Shown here: piece by piece, positions 16,877 through 26,079 of the stretch
How the letters are laid out: every line of letters starts with the position of its first letter
Numbering within the stretch: position 1 is the first letter of the stretch
NCBI GenBank assembly: GCA_041441915.1
Contig: JASDRS010000003.1
Span: 48,258-112,257, forward strand
Length of the DNA: 64,000 nt
Source of the DNA: UBA10365 sp041441915
Lineage (GTDB): Bacteria; Pseudomonadota; Alphaproteobacteria; Rhodobacterales; Rhodobacteraceae
Reading direction: 5' to 3'
Notes under the pieces: generated by a model
Told to the model about the DNA's origin: nothing
What the model saw: only the letters and a program-made list of their open reading frames with translations
Database searches by the model: none
Made by a program: the position numbers and the translations under genes

Positions 16877-18667
16877 TCAATTGCCTTCGAATGGGTCCCA
16901 CTCGTCTTCTACTTCGGGCAGGGCTTCGAAAGCCACCGTTTGGGCCGTGATGTTTAGAGCACGAATAGCGCTAATTTTTGCTCCTGGAAAGGCTGCAATT
17001 ATTGCTTGTACTAGCGGGCGTTCAAGTGCGCGTTCTTCGATGGCAAGCTGTGCTGCTTGCCGTGTCTCGGCTATAGTGCCGCCGCCGCCTTGACTCACGA
17101 TGCTAACTGCCCACCGCGCGTTGGTCCAGGCTTGCAAGCGCGCGGCTAGGCGTGCTGCGAGATCGCGCGGGGCATTGGCGCTTGGTTCAAATTCAATGTG
17201 GCCTGGACTAAAGCGCGACAGTCGCAAATGGTCTTCGACTTCTACCAAAAGCTTCATGTCGCGTTTTTGGCGGATCAAATCAACTACCTGTTCAAACTGC
17301 ATGAAGTGCGAGAGGGCTGGTGATGTTTCTTGATACTCCGCAAGGGCAGCATGAGCGCCTTGGCTGCCAATCATAACAGGCGGTTGTGTGGTTCTGGGGG
17401 AGGGGGCCTGCATTAACGTCTGACTTGGGGCTTGGCTTTGTCCCGTTGTGCCAGATTTTTTGCCGCTCGAAGTCCCTTGCTCTTTCACCGTCGAAGGGGT
17501 TGGGATATTTTGCAATTTGCGTAAGAGCGTCTCGGGGTCGTCCATATCTGCAACATGGGTCAAGCGAATGATTGCCATTTCTGCGGCCATCATTGCGTTG
17601 GGGGATAGTGGGACTTCTTCCAAGGCCTTGAGTAACATTTGCCACATCCGCGACAAAACTCGCATCGGCAGACGTTCAGCCATGTCAAGGCCACGGGTTT
17701 TTTCATCAGGTGGTGTCGTTGGATCATTAGCTGAATCAGGCGTAATTTTGATAACCGAGATCCAATGTGTGATGTCAGCTAAATCGCGCAGAACCGCCAT
17801 GGGATCGGCTCCGTCGGCGTATTGTCCGGCTAATTCTTGCAAAGCCTCTGCTGCCGCGCCGCGCATGATCATGTCAAACAGATCAAGCACCCGACCTCTA
17901 TCGGCCAGCCCCAACATGGCGCGAACTTGTTCTGCGTTGGTCTCGCCTGCGCCATGCGCAATAGCTTGGTCCATTAGGCGCATTGCGTCGCGCACCGATC
18001 CTTCGGCAGCACGGGTTATTAAAGCCAAAGCGTCGAAAGTGAGACTTGCCCCTTCAAGAGCCGCAATGCGTGCCAGATGTTCCATCATCATTTCGGGTTC
18101 GATACGTTTAAGATCAAATCTTTGGCAGCGCGACAACACTGTGATCGGTACTTTGCGAATTTCTGTGGTGGCGAAAATGAATTTTACATGAGCTGGTGGT
18201 TCTTCAAGTGTTTTCAAAAGCGCATTAAAGGCGCTGGGCGAAAGCATATGAACTTCGTCGATGATATAGATTTTATAGCGTGCTGAAGCGGCACGATAAT
18301 GTACTGAATCAATGATTTCGCGAATATCGCCCACGCCAGTGCGGCTGGCAGCATCCATTTCCATCACATCAACATGGCGGCCATCCGTGATGGCCAAACA
18401 AGGCTCGCAAAAGCCGCAAGGTTCGGTTGTGGGGCCGGCAGTGCCGTCGGTTCCCACGCAGTTTAGCCCCTTGGCAATAATGCGCGCCGTTGTAGTTTTA
18501 CCTACCCCGCGCACGCCGGTCATTACAAAGGCATGAGCAATCCTGTCAGATGCAAAGGCGTTCTTTAGCGTGCGCACCATGGCCTCTTGGCCGATCAGAT
18601 CAGCAAAAGTTTGTGGACGATATTTGCGGGCAAGAACGCGGTAACCCTGTGCAGTGGTTTCGGACAT
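16877..18667 (-). CDS. dnaX: DNA polymerase III subunits gamma/tau
   Basis: A 596-residue clamp-loader ATPase. Walker A is GVRGVGKTTTARIIAKGLNC, the zinc-binding cysteines are in CGFCEPC, Walker B is IIDEVHMLSPSAFNALLKTL, and the sensor region ATTEIRKVPITVLSRCQRF follows. The N-terminal 380 residues are the AAA+ motor; then comes a low-complexity Gly/Ser/Gln linker (about residues 390-430) and a tau-like C-terminus. An A6 run lies in the linker (17456-17461, plus-strand T6), near where some bacteria frameshift to make gamma. Cotranscribed with ybaB and recR, with the SRP RNA upstream. Confidence 0.97.
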   Translation of the reverse strand: MSETTAQGYRVLARKYRPQTFADLIGQEAMVRTLKNAFASDRIAHAFVMTGVRGVGKTTTARIIAKGLNCVGTDGTAGPTTEPCGFCEPCLAITDGRHVDVMEMDAASRTGVGDIREIIDSVHYRAASARYKIYIIDEVHMLSPSAFNALLKTLEEPPAHVKFIFATTEIRKVPITVLSRCQRFDLKRIEPEMMMEHLARIAALEGASLTFDALALITRAAEGSVRDAMRLMDQAIAHGAGETNAEQVRAMLGLADRGRVLDLFDMIMRGAAAEALQELAGQYADGADPMAVLRDLADITHWISVIKITPDSANDPTTPPDEKTRGLDMAERLPMRVLSRMWQMLLKALEEVPLSPNAMMAAEMAIIRLTHVADMDDPETLLRKLQNIPTPSTVKEQGTSSGKKSGTTGQSQAPSQTLMQAPSPRTTQPPVMIGSQGAHAALAEYQETSPALSHFMQFEQVVDLIRQKRDMKLLVEVEDHLRLSRFSPGHIEFEPSANAPRDLAARLAARLQAWTNARWAVSIVSQGGGGTIAETRQAAQLAIEERALERPLVQAIIAAFPGAKISAIRALNITAQTVAFEALPEVEDEWDPFEGN

Positions 18668-18794
18668 TTGGCCTCAGATATAAAATAATGGATTCGGCTG
18701 AGTTAGATTAGGCCGCATGGGCGCTTACGTCTAGGCATAGCCGAAGATAGGTTTACCAGGATTGCCTTAAGCCCTACGGCTTGCTGATAATTAA

Positions 18795-18897
18795 GGTGAG
18801 AGGCTGGACAACGACCCAAGCGGGGCTCGTTACGGCTGCTTCCTTCCGGACCTGACCGGGTTGGCGAGGTGCCTGCCCGCGCCAACCTCTCATCCCC
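18795..18897 (-). ncRNA. ffs: Signal recognition particle RNA, small bacterial type (4.5S)
   Basis: The minus strand contains GGTCAGGTCCGGAAGGAAGC followed by AGCC, the universally conserved SRP RNA apical loop (domain IV). The ends pair: TGAGAGGTTGG near 18892 with CCAGCCTCTCA near 18797, giving the long rod of about 100 nt. It binds Ffh to target membrane proteins. Location immediately upstream of dnaX is a familiar arrangement in alphaproteobacteria. End positions are approximate. Confidence 0.95.
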
Positions 18898-19281
18898 CGT
18901 ATAGTCGGGCGAGGCGAGCAGCGCAAGAGTGTCAAATCTTAAGTTTAAGCCGATATTGGCTAAAATCTTGGGCATCTTGGCCAAGCAGGTGCAACCTATT
19001 ATCAAAATGGTTGGGCGCGATGCCCTGCATGTTTTTCTTGGTGGTCTGAGAAATGATCGTAATCTAAACTATAAGCACTTAGACCCCTCTACACTGATGC
19101 CCACAATTTCAGGGTCTTTATCGTTGCCTGGTGGTTCATTGATCAGATAAATCCACGCACTTACATACTTAATTTATGAATAAAACTACTATCTGAATCT
19201 GTAATACTGAAGGGGTGGTTATTTGCAAAATGCTTTAATATCGTATAGCGCTGATACAGCTTTAAAACGTAAAGAAAAATC
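18898..19281. other. Spacer between SRP RNA and nudC
   Basis: About 380 nt with no gene I can support. Short open frames exist on both strands around 18929-19150 without ribosome sites or recognisable sequence. The last 150 nt are AT-rich and should hold the nudC promoter, and the ffs promoter should lie near 18900-18960 on the minus strand. Confidence 0.4.
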
Positions 19282-20229
19282 ATGACACTTTCGAAACTTG
19301 CCTTTTCTGGTTTCGGTCTCGACCGAGCAGCACATTTACGCGATGATCCAAAAGCGCTTGCTGATTTGCTTCAAGGGGGGCGTATTTTGCCCCTTTGGCG
19401 CGGCAAGCCTTTGGTTCACCTAAAGCAAGATTTGGCATGGTTGCAGGCAGACCATTCTTTTTTGGCATTAGCCACTGATGGGCCCTATTTTTTGGCGATT
19501 GATGGAGGGATCGGTTATTTTGTAGCTGATATTTCTGAGTGGGAGCCTTTGCTTGAACCAGAAGTCGAAAAAGGCTTTTTTGATGCATCGGCGCAAACGC
19601 ACCCTGATCTAGGACCGGATTTTGCCTTCTTAGAATTGCGTGGCATCATGCTTACGCTGTCCGCGCGGGACTCTGAACTTGCGGCAGCGGCCAGGGCGTT
19701 GTTGCATTGGAACAGCTCTACGGGCTTTTGTGCAGCCTGTGGTGGCGTGGTAATTAGCCAAAAGTCGGGCTGGCAGCGAAGCTGTGCGGCGTGTAGTGCA
19801 TCACATTTTCCGCGGACTGATCCCGTGGTGATCATGTTGGTGACACGTGGCAATCGGGCGCTGATAGGCCGGTCGCATCCCTGGCCTCAGGGTATGTATT
19901 CCTGTTTGGCGGGTTTTATCGAACCGGGTGAAACATTAGAATCCGCTGTTGCGCGCGAGGTGTTGGAGGAAACGGGTGTCGCGGTAAAAGATGTACGCTA
20001 TTTGGCCAGCCAACCTTGGCCATTTCCTGCATCATTGATGTTTGGTTGTGTAGCGACCGCTGTGACTGAGAATATAATTATCGATCCGGTAGAACTTGAA
20101 GACGCCCGGTGGATCAGCCGTGAAGATATGGTGCAGGTGATGGCGGGCAGCCACCCCGAAATCATCCCTGCCCGTAGGGGCGCGATTGCGCATTACCTGA
20201 TTTCTTGCTGGCTTGCTGGCGAGATTTAG
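19282..20229 (+). CDS. nudC: NADH pyrophosphatase / NAD-cap hydrolase NudC
   Basis: A 315-residue Nudix enzyme that hydrolyses NAD(H) and can remove NAD caps from RNA. It has the zinc ribbon CAACGG and CAAC around residues 150-175, the Nudix box GFIEPGETLESAVAREVLEE, and the NudC-specific SQPWPFPASLMFG. It is convergent with pheA, the two stop regions overlapping by 4 nt. Length is slightly above the E. coli protein because of an N-terminal domain typical of alphaproteobacterial members. Confidence 0.94.
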   Translation: MTLSKLAFSGFGLDRAAHLRDDPKALADLLQGGRILPLWRGKPLVHLKQDLAWLQADHSFLALATDGPYFLAIDGGIGYFVADISEWEPLLEPEVEKGFFDASAQTHPDLGPDFAFLELRGIMLTLSARDSELAAAARALLHWNSSTGFCAACGGVVISQKSGWQRSCAACSASHFPRTDPVVIMLVTRGNRALIGRSHPWPQGMYSCLAGFIEPGETLESAVAREVLEETGVAVKDVRYLASQPWPFPASLMFGCVATAVTENIIIDPVELEDARWISREDMVQVMAGSHPEIIPARRGAIAHYLISCWLAGEI

Positions 20230-21053
20230 CTGCGGTTTGATGGGTAAACCCCAAGTATATTGACTGATGAGGTGAAATAGCGCAGCTCTTCAAGCGCACG
20301 TTCTACATGGGGATCTTGCGGGTGGCCTTCGATATCAGCGTAAAACTCGGTTGCGGTAAAGCTGCCCCCAACCATATAGCTTTCCAGCTTGGTCATATTC
20401 ACCCCATTTGTGGCGAACCCTCCCAAGGCCTTGTATAGAGCAGCGGGGATATTGCGGACGCGAAAGGTAAAGGTGGTGATCATCGTGCCTGTGCCGCGGC
20501 GCGATTGATCGGCGTTGCGCGACATAACCAAAAAGCGTGTGGTGTTATTATCGTGATCTTCAATCCCTTCGGCCAAGACATCCAGCCCATAAATCTGTCC
20601 CGCCAGCGACGAAGCCAGTGCCGATTCGGCGGGATCAGCCAAATGAGCCACTTCGCGCGCAGCGCCGGCATTATCCGCCCAATTCAAAAAATCTAACTGA
20701 TGATCATGTAGAAATTGGCCACATTGCCCAGCCAAAATTGACATGCAGCGCACACGTTTAACTTGGCCAAGCTTGGTGCCTTTCACTGCCAAGAGGCTGA
20801 TCTGAACGCGCACCAAGGCTTCGTCGATGATATGCAGGCCACTTTCTGGCAAAAGCGAATGCACATCGGCCACGCGGCCATAGGTCGAGTTTTCAACAGC
20901 CAACATCGCCAAATCTACTGCACCACTGCTGCACATATCAATGGCCTGTCGGAACGTTGCACAGGGCACCGCTTCCATATCAGGGCGTGATTGGTGGCAG
21001 GCTTGATGAGAATAGGCGCCCAAGTCACCCTGAAATGCTATGCGGCCTGTCAT
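20226..21053 (-). CDS. pheA: Prephenate dehydratase, monofunctional
   Basis: A 275-residue enzyme converting prephenate to phenylpyruvate in phenylalanine synthesis. The PDT domain shows RIAFQGDLGAYSHQAC at the start, AVENSTYGRVADVHSLL and the conserved TTRFLV motif. A C-terminal ACT domain (TFRVRNIPAALYKALGGFAT, then LESYMVGGSFTATEFYADIE) would bind phenylalanine for feedback. No chorismate mutase domain is present. GAGGATAAT precedes the ATG. It is divergent from cycM, sharing about 120 nt of upstream sequence. Confidence 0.95.
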   Translation of the reverse strand: MTGRIAFQGDLGAYSHQACHQSRPDMEAVPCATFRQAIDMCSSGAVDLAMLAVENSTYGRVADVHSLLPESGLHIIDEALVRVQISLLAVKGTKLGQVKRVRCMSILAGQCGQFLHDHQLDFLNWADNAGAAREVAHLADPAESALASSLAGQIYGLDVLAEGIEDHDNNTTRFLVMSRNADQSRRGTGTMITTFTFRVRNIPAALYKALGGFATNGVNMTKLESYMVGGSFTATEFYADIEGHPQDPHVERALEELRYFTSSVNILGVYPSNRS

Positions 21054-21171
21054 ATTATCCTCATTTTGATAAAACCCTCATATAGAGGCAATTGGTCGCG
21101 TTACTACACCTTGAATTCTCTGGTGGGAAGCGTGTAGATAATCGCAAACAAATTCCACAGTAGGATGCAGC

Positions 21172-21693
21172 ATGCTCGATGCGATGAAATTGACCAAAGT
21201 TGTAGGCGCAGTTTGCGGTTCGCTCTTGTTTTTTTTATTAAGCTCTTGGGCTGCCGAATCGATTTATTCGATGAATGATGCGAGCCATGGCGGCGGGGAA
21301 AGCCAAGCATATAACATTGATACGGGTGCAACGGAAATAGAAGCTGTGGCTGAAGATACAGGCCCCTCATTCGACGACCTCTTTGCTTCGGCTGATGCCA
21401 GTGCTGGTAAAAAAGTCTTTGCCAAATGCAAGGCTTGTCACAAAATTAATGGTGCAAATGGCATAGGCCCATATATGAACGGCGTTGTGGGGCGTGGCAA
21501 AGCATCGGTTGCAGGCTTTAGCTATTCGGAAACCTTGGTTGGCATGCAAAGTGATGTTTGGTCGCCAGAAAATCTGAGTGGTTTCCTAGCCAGTCCCAAA
21601 ACCTATGCGCCTGGTTCAAAAATGAGCTTTGCCGGATTGCCAAAACCCCAAGATCGCGCGAACTTGATTGCTTGGTTGCAAACAATAGACTAA
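21172..21693 (+). CDS. cycM: Membrane-anchored c-type cytochrome (CycM/c552 type)
   Basis: A 173-residue cytochrome c. An uncleaved N-terminal anchor (VVGAVCGSLLFFLLSSWAAE) is followed by an acidic, Gly/Ala linker and one class I haem domain with CKACHK as haem site and MSFAGLPK supplying the distal methionine. CycM-type proteins carry electrons from the bc1 complex to cytochrome c oxidase at the periplasmic face. ATG 21172 is preceded by AGGATGCAGC. A terminator follows at 21714. Confidence 0.92.
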   Translation: MLDAMKLTKVVGAVCGSLLFFLLSSWAAESIYSMNDASHGGGESQAYNIDTGATEIEAVAEDTGPSFDDLFASADASAGKKVFAKCKACHKINGANGIGPYMNGVVGRGKASVAGFSYSETLVGMQSDVWSPENLSGFLASPKTYAPGSKMSFAGLPKPQDRANLIAWLQTID

Positions 21694-21713
21694 TCGGTTG
21701 AAACAATCATCCC

Positions 21714-21741
21714 AAAAAGCCGCTCATTTGGGCGGCCTTTT
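21714..21741 (+). terminator. Intrinsic terminator of cycM
   Basis: AAAAAGCCGC then TCATTTGG then GCGGCCTTTT forms a G/C-rich stem flanked by A- and T-tracts, 20 nt after the cycM stop. Confidence 0.75.
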
Positions 21742-21859
21742 ACATATATTGGTAAAATTTTTATTTAAATCGCAACGATTAGGCATTCGCAACTTGCGAA
21801 GCTGGCCATTGCTACCTTAGCATCAAAGTGAAGCTGTTATGGACTGATAGGAGCGAACC

Positions 21860-23779
21860 ATGCCACAAATCCAATCCAAAGTGATCACTATTGACCCCAA
21901 ATTGCAAAACCTGCGCGCTGGACTAAATTTTTTAAGCCAGATCATTGTGATCTTTGGGTTTTTGGCCGCAGCGCAAATAGCCCGTGCGGACGATGTGATT
22001 AAAGCCCACGGCATTTCTACCTTTGGCGATTTGAAATATGGGTCCGACTTTACCCATTTAGACTATGTGAACCCCGATGCCCCCAAGGGTGGCGAAATTT
22101 CTGAATGGGCGCAGGGTGGGTTTGATTCCATGAACCCATTTTCTGTTAAGGGCCGGGCGGGTGTTTTGTCCTCTTCGATGCTAGAGACACTTCTTGCCAG
22201 CACAGCGGATGAAATAGGGTCCTCTTATTGTTTGATCTGCAAAACGATTGAATATCCGCAGGATCGCTCGTGGGTGACTTTCAATCTTCGTAAGGATGTG
22301 ACCTTTTCTGACGGTACGCCGTTAACGGCTGATGACGTAATATTTTCGTACCAAACCTTTTTGGAAAAAGGCCTGACAGATTTTCGCACAGTTTTATCGC
22401 AACAGGTGGAAAGTGTGGTTGTGCTTGACCCTTATCGCGTGAAATTCACCTTCATTGTCGGAGAGCCAACTCGTGACTTGCCTCAATATGTTGGTGGTCT
22501 TCCTATATTTTCTAAGGCTCATTATTTGGCAAATAACTATGATTTAGAAGGGTCAACTATGACCCCACTTTTGGGTAGTGGCCCCTATATGCCAGATCGT
22601 ATTTCGGTTAATCAAACGGTTGTTTTTCGGCGAAATTTCAATTATTGGGGGACCGATCACCCCCTTATGAAGGGCACAGCCAATTTCGACAGTTTACGAT
22701 TTGAGTATTTTGCAGATGGCAACGCAGCGTTTGAAGCATTTAAGGCTGGTGTATATACTTTTCGTAATGAAAACTCGTCAAAATCTTGGGCGACGTCTTA
22801 TGATTTTCCGGCGCTTAAAAAAGGTCATGTGGTAAAGGCCGAACTTGCTTCGGGGAATAAGGCATCGGGCCAGGCGTTTTTGTTTAATTTGCGGCGCGAA
22901 AAATTTCAAGACGCGCGTGTGCGTCAAGCTATTGAGTTGATGTTCAACTTTGAATGGTCAAATGAAACTTTATTTTATGGGCTTTACGCCCGCATCAATT
23001 CAATTTGGGAAAACACTTGGGAGGCTGCTACTGGTATGCCGACGCCCCAAGAATTGGTACATTTAGAACCATTGGTGAAAGATCGCTTGTTGCCCGATGC
23101 CATTTTGATTGAGCCTACTATAGACGGTAGCCTGTCAGGAACCAAACAGCTTGATCGCGGAAACCTGCGCAAAGCTAGTGCGCTTTTAGACGAGGCGGGT
23201 TGGGCAGTCGGAGTTGATGGTATGCGCGCTAATGCCAAGGGCGAAAAACTGAGAGTTGAGTTTTTAGACGACAACCCCGCTTTTGATCGTGTAATTTTAC
23301 CCTACGTTGAAAACCTCAAAGCACTCGGAGTCGACGCGCTGCTAACAAGGAAGGATAACGCAGAATACACGGAACGGACACGGCCCCCTAAATATGATTT
23401 TGATATAATTACCAATAGGGCTCGATCTGATTATTACTCTGGCCCTGAACTCAAGCAGTTTTATGGATCAGAAACAGCTGATGTGTCTTCCTTTAACGTG
23501 ATGGGTTTAAAAAGCCCCGCGGTTGATCGCTTGATTGATGATGTAATGGCAGCATCTACCAAAGATGCCTTAACTCATGCCACCATGGCTCTAGACCGCG
23601 TTTTACGCGCTGAGCGCTTCTGGGTACCCCAGTGGTACAAAAACAAGCATACTGTCGCCTATTATGACCAATATGAATATCCTGAAACCCTGCCACTTTA
23701 TTCCTTGGGTGAGATGGATTTTTGGTGGTTCAACCCCGAAAAAGCTGAGCGTCTAAAGTTTGATGGGGCGCTGCGATAA
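21860..23779 (+). CDS. Peptide ABC importer solute-binding protein (YejA type)
   Basis: A 639-residue family 5 extracellular binding protein. A signal segment (about residues 24-43, ending ARAD) is followed by HGISTFGDLKYGSDFTHLDY and NPDAPKGGEISEWAQGG, typical of YejA-like proteins that bind oligopeptides or microcin C-like molecules. AGGAGCGAACC precedes the ATG at 21860. First gene of a four-gene operon; the next gene starts 34 nt downstream. Confidence 0.93.
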   Translation: MPQIQSKVITIDPKLQNLRAGLNFLSQIIVIFGFLAAAQIARADDVIKAHGISTFGDLKYGSDFTHLDYVNPDAPKGGEISEWAQGGFDSMNPFSVKGRAGVLSSSMLETLLASTADEIGSSYCLICKTIEYPQDRSWVTFNLRKDVTFSDGTPLTADDVIFSYQTFLEKGLTDFRTVLSQQVESVVVLDPYRVKFTFIVGEPTRDLPQYVGGLPIFSKAHYLANNYDLEGSTMTPLLGSGPYMPDRISVNQTVVFRRNFNYWGTDHPLMKGTANFDSLRFEYFADGNAAFEAFKAGVYTFRNENSSKSWATSYDFPALKKGHVVKAELASGNKASGQAFLFNLRREKFQDARVRQAIELMFNFEWSNETLFYGLYARINSIWENTWEAATGMPTPQELVHLEPLVKDRLLPDAILIEPTIDGSLSGTKQLDRGNLRKASALLDEAGWAVGVDGMRANAKGEKLRVEFLDDNPAFDRVILPYVENLKALGVDALLTRKDNAEYTERTRPPKYDFDIITNRARSDYYSGPELKQFYGSETADVSSFNVMGLKSPAVDRLIDDVMAASTKDALTHATMALDRVLRAERFWVPQWYKNKHTVAYYDQYEYPETLPLYSLGEMDFWWFNPEKAERLKFDGALR

Positions 23780-23813
23780 TGATTTCTCGTGCTTTGAGTT
23801 TTGGCGCAGTGAA

Positions 23814-24968
23814 ATGACCGGCTATCTGCTGCGACGGCTTTTGTTGGTTATTCCAACGCTGTTTGGCATTATGGTGATCAACTTTGCGCTCACGCAGTTT
23901 GTGCCAGGCGGCCCAGTCGAGCAGGTACTGGCTCGGCTCGACGGTGCAGGCGATGCTTTTTCGGCCATTTCCGGCGGCAATGATGCCGCGATGGAGCAAG
24001 ATCAGGGTATGGCTGATGAACGCTACATCGGATCACGCGGCCTGCCGCCCGAATTTATTGATGATCTTGAACGCCAATTCGGATTTGCACGGATCATTTG
24101 TGAAGAAGGGTTCACGGGAAAGCCTTCGACCAAAGAGCCCACGTGCCACAAAGAAGTAATAGGTGCGTTTGAGCGATTTACTATCATGATGGGTAATTAT
24201 GCGCGGCTTGATTTTGGTGAAAGCTATTTCAGATCAATTGGGGTTTTGGATCTGGTGTTGGAAAAAATGCCAGTTTCCATCAGCCTTGGACTTTGGTCAA
24301 CGCTCTTGGCCTATCTGATATCTATACCGCTTGGTATTAGCAAAGCGGTGCGCGACGGCTCTAAGTTTGATACCTGGACAAGCGGCGTCATCATCATTGG
24401 ATATGCGATCCCGGGCTTTTTGTTCGCTATTGTGTTGCTTGTGGTTTTTGCGGGGGGGTCATATTTACGCTGGTTTCCACTGCGTGGCCTCACGTCGGAA
24501 GGGTTTAGCGATATGAGCATTTTAGGCAAAGCCGCCGATTATCTTTGGCATATTGCCTTGCCGGTCTTGGCCTCGACCATTGCGGCCTTTGCGACTTTGA
24601 CGTTGCTGACCAAAAATAGTTTTTTGGATGAGATCCGCAAACAATATGTCATGACCGCTCGCGCCAAAGGCCTGTCTGAAAATCGCGTGCTTTATGGCCA
24701 TGTGTTTCGTAATGCGATGCTTATTGTGATAGCTTCATTTCCTGCGGTCTTTATCGGAGTTTTTTTTGGCGGCAGTTTGATCATTGAAACGATCTTTTCG
24801 CTTGATGGCCTAGGCCGCCTAGGATTTGAAGCAGTGGTCTCGCGTGACTATCCTGTGGTTTTTGGCACGCTGTTTGTGTTTGGCCTTTTAGGACTGGTGG
24901 TGGGGATTATATCGGATCTGATGTATGTCTGGATCGATCCACGCATTGACTTTGAAGGTCGAGGCTAG
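23814..24968 (+). CDS. Peptide ABC importer permease (YejB type)
   Basis: A 384-residue inner-membrane permease. The start is taken at MTGYLLRRLLLVIPTLFGIM (23814), the usual N-terminus of YejB/OppB proteins. A long periplasmic insertion follows the first helix, as in YejB, and the EAA-type cytoplasmic loop is at KQYVMTARAKGLSENRVLYG. It forms the channel with the 24970 gene product. Confidence 0.93.
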   Translation: MTGYLLRRLLLVIPTLFGIMVINFALTQFVPGGPVEQVLARLDGAGDAFSAISGGNDAAMEQDQGMADERYIGSRGLPPEFIDDLERQFGFARIICEEGFTGKPSTKEPTCHKEVIGAFERFTIMMGNYARLDFGESYFRSIGVLDLVLEKMPVSISLGLWSTLLAYLISIPLGISKAVRDGSKFDTWTSGVIIIGYAIPGFLFAIVLLVVFAGGSYLRWFPLRGLTSEGFSDMSILGKAADYLWHIALPVLASTIAAFATLTLLTKNSFLDEIRKQYVMTARAKGLSENRVLYGHVFRNAMLIVIASFPAVFIGVFFGGSLIIETIFSLDGLGRLGFEAVVSRDYPVVFGTLFVFGLLGLVVGIISDLMYVWIDPRIDFEGRG

Positions 24969-24969
24969 G

Positions 24970-26079
24970 ATGCCCCTTTCCCCCATTCAAGCGCGGCGAT
25001 GGCGCAATTTTAAGTCCAACAAAAGGGCGCTTTTGTCGCTTATTTTGTTTGGAGTTTTATTTGGATTGTCGCTTTTTGCAGAACTTTTAGCAAATGATAA
25101 GCCGCTTTTGGTGCAGTATCGTGGTGACTATTATGTGCCATTTTCACAGTTTTACCCGGAAACCACTTTTGGCGGCGATTTTATGACCGAAGCGGGCTAC
25201 CGCGATGTGGAAGTGCGCTGTCTGATCGCTGCGGGGGGGTCTGACGCATGCTGGGAGGACCCCGATGGCGTGCTGGCCCAAGCGAAAAACCTGGGTACGG
25301 TGAATGGCCAGGAGATCGAACAGGGGTGGATAATTTGGCCACCCATTCCCTATTCCTTCAACACGATCAACAGTTTGGGGCGCGCAGCGCCCAGTCCGCC
25401 TGACGGTGACCATTGGCTTGGCACAGATGACACAGCCCGTGACGTTTTTGCGCGAGTGATTTATGGATTTCGCCTGTCGGTGTCTTTTGCCTTGATCGTT
25501 ACACTCATCACCTCGGTCATTGGCATTATAGCAGGAGCGGTGCAGGGCTATTTTGGGGGGCTGGTCGATTTGATTTTTCAGCGTGTAGTCGAAATTTGGG
25601 GAGCTACGCCCAGTCTTTATGTTATCATTATTGTCGCCGCGACGTGGCAAATGAATTTTTGGCTTTTGGTAGGCCTAATGGTGCTTTTTGGTTGGACCGC
25701 GCTGGTGGGCGTGGTGCGGGCTGAATTTTTGCGGGCACGTAATTTTGAATATGTACGCGCGGCGCGGGCCCTGGGTGTATCGGATGCTGTGATCATGTTC
25801 CGCCATGTTTTGCCCAATGCCATGGTAGCGACATTGACCATGCTGCCCTTTTTGGTAACTGGCACGATCGGGTCGTTGGCGGCACTCGATTTCTTAGGAT
25901 TTGGCTTACCTGCTTCGGCGCCGTCGCTTGGGGAGTTGACCCAACAAGCCAAACAAAATCTACAAGCTCCTTGGTTGGGCTTTGCTGCCTTTTTCACATT
26001 TGCTTTGATGCTGGGCCTCTTGGTCTTTATCTTTGAAGGGCTGCGCGACGCATTCGATCCTAGAAAGACCTTTCGATGA
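24970..26079 (+). CDS. Peptide ABC importer permease (YejE type)
   Basis: A 369-residue permease whose start at 24970 follows the previous stop by 1 nt. It has the N-terminal WRNFKSNKRALLSLILFGVL, a large periplasmic loop with GAAPSPPD-like HWLGTDDTARDVFARVIYGF, and the EAA loop NFEYVRAARALGVSDAVIMF. DHWLGTDDxARDVxAR is the OppC/YejE hallmark. Ends overlapping the start of the ATPase gene by 4 nt (ATGA). Confidence 0.93.
   Translation: MPLSPIQARRWRNFKSNKRALLSLILFGVLFGLSLFAELLANDKPLLVQYRGDYYVPFSQFYPETTFGGDFMTEAGYRDVEVRCLIAAGGSDACWEDPDGVLAQAKNLGTVNGQEIEQGWIIWPPIPYSFNTINSLGRAAPSPPDGDHWLGTDDTARDVFARVIYGFRLSVSFALIVTLITSVIGIIAGAVQGYFGGLVDLIFQRVVEIWGATPSLYVIIIVAATWQMNFWLLVGLMVLFGWTALVGVVRAEFLRARNFEYVRAARALGVSDAVIMFRHVLPNAMVATLTMLPFLVTGTIGSLAALDFLGFGLPASAPSLGELTQQAKQNLQAPWLGFAAFFTFALMLGLLVFIFEGLRDAFDPRKTFR

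Noticed and set aside
17448..18191. Long plus-strand ORF (247 codons) inside dnaX
   Set aside because: It lies opposite a clear dnaX frame, has unnatural composition and no ribosome site; it is an antisense shadow.
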